From: a bacterium
GTDB taxonomy: Bacteria; Patescibacteriota; Minisyncoccia; CAIUEV01; JAHKAQ01
DNA: 10,116 bases
NCBI GenBank assembly: GCA_018399475.1
Contig: JAGYOS010000038.1
Coordinates: 1-10,116, forward strand
Direction of reading: 5' to 3'
Positions 1 to 6,138 of the stretch are shown in pieces. Numbering within the stretch: position 1 is the first letter of the stretch; every line of letters begins with the position of its first letter. The position numbers and the translations under genes are program-made. Below the pieces are notes generated by a model that ran no database searches, was not told where the DNA came from, and saw only the letters and a list, made by a program, of their open reading frames with translations.

Positions 1-717
1 TTTGGCAGCGGTTTTTTTGCGAAGCGGGAATATGATCCTGAAGTTGATGAGGTTTATAAAATCTCTAATAAGGAAAAAACGGCCGACGGTTCGGTTGGGA
101 AAGAGGATAAATTTTTAGTAGGCACCGCGGAACCTTCTTTGCTGGCTTATTATGCCGGAGAAACCTTGCAGGAAGACCAATTACCTTTAAAAATGTGCGG
201 CCTTTCCCAATGTTATCGTTCTGAAATCGGTAGTTATGGTAAAGATACAAAAGGAATTTACAGAGTCCATGAATTTATGAAAGTGGAACAAGTTTGTTTT
301 ACTAAGGCTAAAATAGAAGAAGCGGAAAAAATGCATCAAGCAATGATTGCCATTTCCAAAGAACTGCATGAAGAATTAAAAATTCCTTATCGCCAATTAC
401 AAATTTGTACGGGAGATATGGGGTTGGGAAAATATAAAATGTATGACTTAGAAGCTTGGATGCCCAGCCACGAGACCTATGGAGAAACAGGTTCAGCTTC
501 AAATTTATTGGATTGGCAGGCCAGAAGGCTAAAGATAAAATACAAGAGCCGAAGCGGCCGGAAAGAATATGCTTATTTGTTAAACAACACCGCCTTGGCA
601 AGCCCCAGAATTTTAATCGCTATTCTAGAGAATAACCAGCAGAAAGATGGGAGCATTAAAGTCCCGGAAGTTTTGAGAGAATTTGTTGGCAAAGAAAAAA
701 TAACCAAAGAAAAATAA
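1..717 (+). CDS. serS: Seryl-tRNA synthetase, C-terminal part (5' end outside window)
   Basis: Charges tRNA-Ser with serine in the cytoplasm, a class II synthetase. Frame 1 is open from base 1 to the TAA at 715-717, giving the last 238 residues. Family length is about 420-430, so the N-terminal coiled-coil tRNA-binding arm and the start lie outside the window. Seen directly: the serine-pocket element GTAE near residues 41-44, motif 2 (CYRSEIGSYGKDTKG) with its arginine at window residue 73, the RVHEFMKVEQ block after it, TGDMG, and motif 3 (LASPRILIAILE) with its arginine at residue 203. The usual bacterial EISSCSN...DFQARR stretch reads GETGSASNLLDWQARR here, and motif 3 has SPR where GR is common. 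My recollection is that such variants occur in CPR enzymes. No hairpin terminator is visible after the stop, so read-through into the next gene 105 bases on is possible. Identity is secure. Confidence 0.96.
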   Translation, partial: FGSGFFAKREYDPEVDEVYKISNKEKTADGSVGKEDKFLVGTAEPSLLAYYAGETLQEDQLPLKMCGLSQCYRSEIGSYGKDTKGIYRVHEFMKVEQVCFTKAKIEEAEKMHQAMIAISKELHEELKIPYRQLQICTGDMGLGKYKMYDLEAWMPSHETYGETGSASNLLDWQARRLKIKYKSRSGRKEYAYLLNNTALASPRILIAILENNQQKDGSIKVPEVLREFVGKEKITKEK

Positions 718-783
718 ACTTTTTTTCTTACTAAAAACTGTCGCTTTTAAAATAAATCCGGAAAAGATTCATTAAATACAGAT

Positions 784-790
784 AAGGAGA
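784..790 (+). promoter_or_regulatory. Shine-Dalgarno-like AAGGAGA, displaced from the next start
   Basis: AAGGAGA is a good anti-Shine-Dalgarno match but sits 32 bases before the ATG at 823, too far for normal initiation there. The frame of the 823 gene has a TAA at 796-798, so no ordinary upstream start can use it. The nearest possible use is a nine-codon leader starting at a non-standard ATA (795) or ATT (798), with its TAA at 819-821 ending one base before the 823 ATG. It may simply be chance. Confidence 0.3.
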
Positions 791-822
791 GACAATAATT
801 ATTCATTTCCCAAGAATCTAAA

Positions 823-1794
823 ATGTTTTTTTTAAAAAAGAAAAGAAAGCTTAACTATTCCAGAAAACCGCTTAATCGTAAAAAAGTACGCTTTAAAAGA
901 AAGCCAAAAGTTACTTTAAGAACTGGAAATTTAATGGTATCCAGGCGAAAGGTTAGACTCTTTTCTTTACTTTATAATTTTTCTGTCTTTTTAATCGGTG
1001 CCGCTTTGGTTTATGCTGTCTTTTTTTCTCCCTGGCTAAGAGTAGAAGAAATTGTTTTTAGAGGAGATCCTACAACTGACAAAGAGGAAATTGAAGAGAA
1101 AATTTATTCTCTAATGGATAAAAAGCACTTGGGGATCTTCTATGGCAATCATTTCTTTTTTCTAAAGAAAAGAAAAATTGAACAAACAATTTTGGAAAAG
1201 TTTAAAATTTTTGAGTCTGTAGAAATAAAAAAGAATTTTTTTGGCGTATTGGAGATAGCCTTGAAGAAAAAAGACGCACCGATTTTAATTTGTGGAGAAG
1301 TGGATTGCGTGTCCTTGGACGAAAACGGAGTAGCCTTGGAAAAGGTTTCTTTCGGGGATCTTGCCAAATTCGGTTCTAACGTGGAAGTGATTTACGACGA
1401 GTCAAAGAGTGAAATTGAGATCGGCAAGGGTTTAAATACCAAAAGCCATCTAGAATTCATTAGAAACATTAAAAAGATTATTGAAAAAAATAGCAAAATA
1501 GAGATAAAGGAACTCTACACTCCTTTACCTTCAGCTTCAGAGATAAAAGGGAAAACAGCTGAAGGCTGGCTGATCCTTTTTAATACAGAAGTTCCCTTAA
1601 CTGCCAATGCGGAAGCTTTAAGGATAATTTTGGAGAATGAAATAAAAACCGAAGACAGAATTTGTCTTGAATATGTTGATTTGAGAATTAACGGAAAAGT
1701 TTACTATAAATTTTTTGACGATTGCGAAACACTGAAAAAAGAACAGGCCCGACAAAAACAGGAGCAAGAAAAAGAAGAAGAAAACAAACAATAA
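823..1794 (+). CDS. FtsQ-type POTRA-domain membrane protein (probable divisome protein)
   Basis: A 323-residue bitopic membrane protein. Residues 1-45 are very rich in Lys and Arg (cytoplasmic), residues about 46-68 form one hydrophobic segment, and the rest should lie outside the membrane. Residues about 72-150 fit a POTRA fold as in FtsQ/DivIB: the WLRVEEIVFRG strand, a helix after the TDKEEIEEKI turn, then KFKIFESVEIKKNFFGVLEIALKKKDAP, matching the family pattern in which a P-x-V-x-x-V region is followed by L-x-I-x-V-x-E-R-x-P. After it comes a beta-rich part with VSLDENGVALE, like the lvD-x-x-G-x-v element of FtsQ. The family role is to link the FtsB/FtsL divisome subcomplex to septal wall synthesis. 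Four cysteines lie in the outer part (157, 162, 281, 301). The tail after 303 is a charged Lys/Glu/Gln helix. The ATG at 823 is the first possible start after an in-frame stop at 796. It is not in a mur/ftsA/ftsZ cluster, so the name rests on sequence pattern alone. Confidence 0.72.
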   Translation: MFFLKKKRKLNYSRKPLNRKKVRFKRKPKVTLRTGNLMVSRRKVRLFSLLYNFSVFLIGAALVYAVFFSPWLRVEEIVFRGDPTTDKEEIEEKIYSLMDKKHLGIFYGNHFFFLKKRKIEQTILEKFKIFESVEIKKNFFGVLEIALKKKDAPILICGEVDCVSLDENGVALEKVSFGDLAKFGSNVEVIYDESKSEIEIGKGLNTKSHLEFIRNIKKIIEKNSKIEIKELYTPLPSASEIKGKTAEGWLILFNTEVPLTANAEALRIILENEIKTEDRICLEYVDLRINGKVYYKFFDDCETLKKEQARQKQEQEKEEENKQ

Positions 1795-1802
1795 AATTTT
1801 AT
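1791..1802. repeat. 12-bp AT palindrome between convergent genes
   Basis: ATAAAATTTTAT is a perfect palindrome spanning the gap between the TAA of the FtsQ-like gene (1792-1794) and the TAA of the glycosyltransferase gene (1804-1802 on the minus strand). Only 7 bases separate the stops and no GC-rich hairpin with a U-tract is visible on either side. Being only A and T, it is weak as a terminator stem. Confidence 0.55.
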
Positions 1803-3583
1803 TATCTCTCAATTTTTTCCGGCAATCGGTAGAGAAAGATGGAATAACCTAATTTCTCAAAAGGATCATAATTATCGGTAAGCCAATGATAACTTTGTTT
1901 GTCTCCATGATTGGTTGAATTCCATTGAATGGCATTAATAGAAACCGCTAGCCATCCCGTGGCGGGACCTTTGTTAAATCCCCAAGGTTCGTAATTTCCT
2001 TCTCCCAAATAATAATCAAGATCTCCTCCTCCAAAATAATCAACCTTTATATTCTGGATATTATTTTCAGCAACATATTTTTTCAAGCGGCGCAAATCCT
2101 GGCCCCAATCTATGTTAGAATCTACCAAATATTGCCAGCCGTTTTCCGGCCCCCCGATAGTTTCATTAAAATAAGCCAGGTAGTGGGGATAAATTTTGAA
2201 ATTGGCTCCGAAAAGCCAAATGGTTAGTAAGAGAACAACTACCCAGCCAAATTTAAATAAATTCTTTTTCTTTTTCCATCGATTTAGCTGGTAAGCGATA
2301 AGACCGCCAATAATTATGTAGAGATAGGGGAAAATCGGAACAATGTAACGAATACCCAGTTGGAGTTTAGCTTTCATCCCCATTATCATGTAGAGGAGAA
2401 TTAAAAACACAAAAGGTGCCAAGACTCCATATTGTTTAAAGGCTTCTTTGAACTCCTTCCCTTTTTGGCGGGATTTTAAAAAGGCTACCAAAATTCCGAT
2501 TGAGATTAGAACTGCCAAACCTAAAAATATTTGGGAAGTCAGAGGCTCTTTCAACAAGTAAGCAATAAAATAGTATTCGGGCCAATTCTGGCCGGTTTCT
2601 CCCATGAAATAAGTTGAATGTCCATAAGAAGCATGAGCGGCAACCATAACAAAGCCAAGAAGATATTGGGCATAAGGTCTTAACGGGTAGATCTCGGTCA
2701 TTTTAGTAAGTTTGGTTGCCAAGCCGGCATTTTTAAAATCACTGTCGGCAATGGATTCTCCAATTAAATTTTGCTGAACTTCCAACGGCATTTTGAAAAT
2801 ACAAACTTGGTACCAAATTCCAACAACGGCATAAGCGATAATAGTAGCTAAAACGGTTGCTCCCAAGTATAATTTTGCTCTTTTAGCCAAACTCCATTTT
2901 TGCTTGTAAGAAAAAATGGCTACGATTGCCATCAAGCCGATTATTGGGAGAAAGAGAGGGCTGGAAAATTTAGCCAAATGAAGGCCTGCTTGGAGCAAGG
3001 AAGCCCAAATAAATTTTTTCCCGGTAGGATCTTTTAAAAATTTCCACCAAGAATAAAGGGCAAAAACCGAAAAAGCCGTTACTCCCATGTCAGTGGTGAT
3101 AAAACGTCCGTGAGCGATAATATTAGGAGATACGGCAAAGAGAATAAGGCTTAACAAACCGGCCAATTTGCTTTTGAAGATTTCGCTTGTCCATTTAAAA
3201 ATTATCCAACCGGTTATTATCATTAAAAGAACAATCGGGATCCTCCCCCAAAAAATCATTTGATCGGCGTCGTTGCCTGAATGATAAAGAAAAGTATTTC
3301 CTAAAGACCATTGGTCATTAACATGGTCTCTCCAGCCGGGATCTTCAGTGGGGAAATTTAAATCCAAGAAGAGCAACGGAAGAGCGGATAATTGTTTCAC
3401 CAAAGGCGGATGTTCCGGATTTAAACGGTAATCAAATTTAGTAAGATAAGAATATCCTGCGACAACATGAGGCATTTCATCACGGATAGCTGAGTCTTCT
3501 TTCATGCTTCCGATTGAGAGAAAGAACATTAGGGCTAGCACTGAAACCGCTATGTAGTTTGCGTATTTTTTTATTTTTTCCAT
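1802..3583 (-). CDS. GT39/PMT-like polytopic membrane glycosyltransferase
   Basis: A 593-residue integral membrane protein of the GT-C fold, glycosyltransferase family 39-like (relatives include PMT and ArnT). Such enzymes move a sugar from a polyprenyl- or dolichyl-phosphate carrier to a protein or lipid on the outer face of the membrane. Seen: a membrane segment at about 8-27 followed at once by the family's acidic pair D35-E36 (IRDEMPH) in the first outer loop, the NPEHPPL signature at 55-61, and then about ten further hydrophobic segments up to about residue 450. A mostly soluble C-terminal part follows, including YFNETIGGPENGW and DSNIDWGQDLRRL. The donor, acceptor and sugar cannot be told from sequence. 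It is last in the hsp20-vanW cluster, 27 bases after the VanW stop. No Shine-Dalgarno sequence precedes the ATG; the leader is almost pure A/T. Family assignment is strong, substrate unknown. Confidence 0.85.
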   Translation of the reverse strand: MEKIKKYANYIAVSVLALMFFLSIGSMKEDSAIRDEMPHVVAGYSYLTKFDYRLNPEHPPLVKQLSALPLLFLDLNFPTEDPGWRDHVNDQWSLGNTFLYHSGNDADQMIFWGRIPIVLLMIITGWIIFKWTSEIFKSKLAGLLSLILFAVSPNIIAHGRFITTDMGVTAFSVFALYSWWKFLKDPTGKKFIWASLLQAGLHLAKFSSPLFLPIIGLMAIVAIFSYKQKWSLAKRAKLYLGATVLATIIAYAVVGIWYQVCIFKMPLEVQQNLIGESIADSDFKNAGLATKLTKMTEIYPLRPYAQYLLGFVMVAAHASYGHSTYFMGETGQNWPEYYFIAYLLKEPLTSQIFLGLAVLISIGILVAFLKSRQKGKEFKEAFKQYGVLAPFVFLILLYMIMGMKAKLQLGIRYIVPIFPYLYIIIGGLIAYQLNRWKKKKNLFKFGWVVVLLLTIWLFGANFKIYPHYLAYFNETIGGPENGWQYLVDSNIDWGQDLRRLKKYVAENNIQNIKVDYFGGGDLDYYLGEGNYEPWGFNKGPATGWLAVSINAIQWNSTNHGDKQSYHWLTDNYDPFEKLGYSIFLYRLPEKIER

Positions 3584-3610
3584 TTTTATTTTATAAAAAA
3601 TTAATTATCA

Positions 3611-5491
3611 CTAATCTTTTTTCTTCTTTTTCTTATCTTTTTTATCTTCGTCTTCTTCATCTTCTTCTCCCGGATGAGGATATTTGCTGGGAGAATCATA
3701 TTTGCTTAAAAATTCTTTTTCCAACATTAAAGAACCGTCGGCGCGATATACTTTTTGAGTCCATTTAGATCTCATTGCTCCGTCAGATTTTCTATCATAA
3801 ATTATCGGGCCGATAGTTTCCACTCGGCGGCCGTCATTGGTGCCGTAAAACTCAAAAGTTAAAATATTGCCGTTAATTTTTGTCTGGATTAAAACATGAG
3901 CTTGAGTGTTGTTAATAAATTTTAAATCCGGGCTGGGGATGTAAACGGTAGCATCCGTGCCTTGAGGAGAATAATACTGAACTGGATAAGCATGGTTTAC
4001 TCTCTCAGTTATTTCAAATCCGCAATTAACGGCGCCTCTGAAAGCGGTTGTTGAAACTTGGCACATTCCTCCTCCATATTCGGGAATAGTTTTATCCAGC
4101 TTTATTACCAATTCGGGGAGATAGCCGGTAGAAGCGTCAACCGGACCTAAAATTTCCAAGAAAGAAAAAGTTTCTCCGGGTTTAATCAATGTTCCGTTAA
4201 ATTTGGAAGCCCCAACAGCAATATTATGCCTTCTATTTTTTGGAGATCCGGCAAAATTGGAATCTCCTTGTCCGATTAAAGTTTCTAAACCTAAACTCCC
4301 GATAGTTTCTCGAGAAATTTGAGCTTCTTTTCTATCTATGGCAAGTTTTATTAAGTCATCGCCGGCCAGCAAACCTTTTGCTATCAAGGCGATGCTTTCT
4401 TCCAGATTAAGTTTTATTTGGTCTTGACTTTCGGTTAGGATAACCAGTTTTTCATCTTGGAAGCCCAAAGTGGCATTAACTGCCAATTGTTCAACTCCCG
4501 GAGCAACAATATTTAAATAATTTCGGATGGCATCTTTATTGAAAGCGACCTTTAAACAATTTTCAGAAAAATTTCTCTCGGGGTAAATTCCGGTAGAAGT
4601 AGCAATGTAATCTAAAAATTCTTTTTTCCCCGTTTCTTCCAGGAATAAAGTATTGAAATTTTCATTTTCGGCATTGCAGTTGCCGGTGGAAAAACTTTTC
4701 TTAAAAGTTAGAAAACTGGCTATTATATCTCTGTCAGTACTCCAATATTTTTCCCCCGCACTAAAATTGGGGACCTTCTCTAAAATTTGGTTTCCTCGGT
4801 CTCTTGCTTCCATAGCTTTTTCTCTGTTAATTTCCGGTTCTTTATTTATTTCAGGAGGAAGATTAACAATATTTTTATCGGGCGAATTAGCAATTTCAAT
4901 AATTTGAGAGATTAATAAAGGATAATCTAACCCTTTGCCTTCCCGAGGGGGTATAATTTCAAAATGACCATTTTGGTAAATTACTTCAGCGGATTGGGGA
5001 GCTTTTTCCGGAGATTCCAATTCTTGAGCAATAAAATTATCTATTTTTTCTTCTTCCACTCTAAAATAAAGAGGCGATTCAAAGCCTAGCAAAATATTTT
5101 TAGCTATTACCCCGAAATTTTTGAAACAGTTGGCAGATCTGCCTATTTGATAAACTGAAGAAAGAGTTTCTTCTTGATTAACCTCTATCCCCATTTCAGC
5201 CAGAGAAGCTTTAATATTAACTTTTTCGCCTTTAAAAATTATTCGCTTGGTTTCCAAAGTATTTACTTTCTCACTTAAAATTTTAGCAGCTTCTTTCTTG
5301 GTCAAGGAACCTAATTCAATACCATCAACGGCCAAGCGAGGGTAAATTTTATTTTGATAAACTTGGTAAAACTCAAAAATACCAAAAAAAACCAGCAGTA
5401 TAATTAGAACTCCCAGTAAAAAAAATAAATTCTTTTTTCCTTTTTTATTTTTAGGAAAGATTTTAAAAGATTTTAGCAGTTTTTTAAACAC
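3611..5491 (-). CDS. VanW-family extracytoplasmic protein with N-terminal membrane anchor
   Basis: A 626-residue protein. Residues 1-21 are basic and 22-42 are one hydrophobic segment (signal anchor). Residues about 50-380 resemble the YoaR/PG-binding-4 type region often found before VanW (YPRLAVDGIELGSLTKKEAAKIL is the typical opening); two copies are likely but not resolved by eye. The VanW domain covers about 415-550, with GASKFNGTLIKPGETFSF, GGGMCQVSTTAFRGAV (Cys 477), ERVNHAYPVQYY, GTDATVYIP and DLKFINN. The domain is named after a gene in vancomycin-resistance clusters but its activity is not established; an envelope or peptidoglycan-related role is inferred, and resistance should not be. 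The last 18 residues or so are an acidic then lysine-only block (EEDEEDED then KKDKKKKKKD). Start: GTG at 5491-5489, 2 bases after the Hsp20 stop, with AAGAGG at 5506-5501. The overlapping ATG (5493-5491) is out of frame and closes after six codons. Confidence 0.9.
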   Translation of the reverse strand: MFKKLLKSFKIFPKNKKGKKNLFFLLGVLIILLVFFGIFEFYQVYQNKIYPRLAVDGIELGSLTKKEAAKILSEKVNTLETKRIIFKGEKVNIKASLAEMGIEVNQEETLSSVYQIGRSANCFKNFGVIAKNILLGFESPLYFRVEEEKIDNFIAQELESPEKAPQSAEVIYQNGHFEIIPPREGKGLDYPLLISQIIEIANSPDKNIVNLPPEINKEPEINREKAMEARDRGNQILEKVPNFSAGEKYWSTDRDIIASFLTFKKSFSTGNCNAENENFNTLFLEETGKKEFLDYIATSTGIYPERNFSENCLKVAFNKDAIRNYLNIVAPGVEQLAVNATLGFQDEKLVILTESQDQIKLNLEESIALIAKGLLAGDDLIKLAIDRKEAQISRETIGSLGLETLIGQGDSNFAGSPKNRRHNIAVGASKFNGTLIKPGETFSFLEILGPVDASTGYLPELVIKLDKTIPEYGGGMCQVSTTAFRGAVNCGFEITERVNHAYPVQYYSPQGTDATVYIPSPDLKFINNTQAHVLIQTKINGNILTFEFYGTNDGRRVETIGPIIYDRKSDGAMRSKWTQKVYRADGSLMLEKEFLSKYDSPSKYPHPGEEDEEDEDKKDKKKKKKD

Positions 5492-5493
5492 AT

Positions 5494-6054
5494 TTAAAAG
5501 CCTCTTACTTGAATTTTTCTTGCTTGGGCAGAATCCGCCTTGGGAAGCCTAATGGTTAAAATACCATTTTTCATTGTAGCTTCCGCTTTATTTGCTTGAA
5601 CATCTACCGGCAAAATAATAGATCTTGAAAACGCTCCCCAATAACATTCCTGATAATAAAAATCTTCTTCCCTAATTTCTTCATCCTGCTTGCGTTCTCC
5701 TTTAATGGTTACCATATCATTGTTGATTTGGACATCTAAATCTTCCGGCTTAACTCCCGCAATAGTGGATTTAATAACTATATCAGTTTCCGTTTGGTAA
5801 ACGTCTATGGTTAATTGCCCCTCTTGATCAGCGACCCATTCATTGCCGCCGCGATTTTCCGGTGTTTGTTGCACTTCTTGCACTTCTTGCCCTTGTCCTC
5901 CTTGTCCTTCTTGAGCATAATTTTGTTCTCCTTGAATATTTATTCTTTGCTCCAAACCGCCGCTATTTCCCGGATTAACTCCGTAATTTATTTCTTCTTC
6001 CGGCTCTTCCTTCCCGATTAGTTTTTGGAGAAAAGACCTTTTTGCTTTGGCCAT
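5494..6054 (-). CDS. hsp20: Small heat-shock protein, Hsp20/alpha-crystallin family
   Basis: A 186-residue cytoplasmic holdase chaperone that binds unfolding proteins without ATP. The alpha-crystallin domain covers about residues 75-175: TIDVYQTETDIVIKSTIAGV, KPEDLDVQINNDMVTIKGERK, the FYYQECYWGAFSRSIILPVDV strand region, and the conserved A-x-x-x-N-G-I-L (ATMKNGILTIRLPK). The C-terminus carries an I-x-I/V-type motif (KIQVRGF), which in this family docks neighbouring dimers into larger oligomers. The N-terminal arm, about residues 1-72, is basic at first (MAKAKRSFLQKLIGK) and then Gln/Gly/Glu-rich low complexity, longer and more polar than usual. It is the first gene of the cluster with VanW and GT39 and lies directly behind a sigma70-like promoter. 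No CIRCE-type HrcA operator is visible. The ATG at 6054 has no clear Shine-Dalgarno sequence. Confidence 0.95.
   Translation of the reverse strand: MAKAKRSFLQKLIGKEEPEEEINYGVNPGNSGGLEQRINIQGEQNYAQEGQGGQGQEVQEVQQTPENRGGNEWVADQEGQLTIDVYQTETDIVIKSTIAGVKPEDLDVQINNDMVTIKGERKQDEEIREEDFYYQECYWGAFSRSIILPVDVQANKAEATMKNGILTIRLPKADSAQARKIQVRGF
5501..5506 (-). promoter_or_regulatory. Ribosome binding site AAGAGG for the VanW gene
   Basis: On the minus strand AAGAGG lies inside the last codons of the Hsp20 gene, 9 bases before the GTG start at 5491. This supports the GTG start and suggests translational coupling between the two genes. With the out-of-frame ATG at 5493 the spacing would be 7 bases, so the site could serve either. 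Confidence 0.6.
5869..5913 (-). repeat. Five imperfect 9-base tandem units inside hsp20
   Basis: On the + strand the units read TTGCACTTC, TTGCACTTC, TTGCCCTTG, TCCTCCTTG and TCCTTCTTG. They encode most of the Gln/Gly/Glu-rich tract (QEGQGGQGQEVQEVQ) in the N-terminal arm. The first two units are identical. Slippage at such units could change the arm length in steps of three residues. Confidence 0.6.
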
Positions 6055-6095
6055 GACTAAATAGTTTTAAAAATTTATTCTTGTATTATTTTAAA

Positions 6096-6124
6096 AGTAT
6101 ATCCAATTTATCTGGGATAATCAA
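6096..6124 (-). promoter_or_regulatory. Sigma70-like promoter for the hsp20-vanW-GT39 cluster
   Basis: Reading the minus strand, TTGATT (6124-6119) and TATACT (6101-6096) are separated by exactly 17 bases. Both hexamers match consensus at four or five of six positions. Transcription would start near 6089, leaving a short A/T-rich leader of about 35 bases before the ATG at 6054. It lies in the 84-base gap after the valS stop. Confidence 0.65.
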
Positions 6125-6138
6125 GGGTTTAAGAATAT

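Noticed and set aside
3514..3768. 84-residue + strand open frame across the GT39/VanW junction
   Set aside because: It is antisense to two clearly identified genes, has no ribosome site and a composition expected from the reverse of Lys-rich coding DNA.
3611..5491. Vancomycin resistance gene
   Set aside because: Only the VanW domain is shared. No vanH/A/X or vanR/S neighbours are present, and VanW proteins are widespread in genomes without resistance.
6055..6138. CIRCE/HrcA heat-shock operator before hsp20
   Set aside because: No TTAGCACTC/GAGTGCTAA-type inverted repeat is present in the gap.
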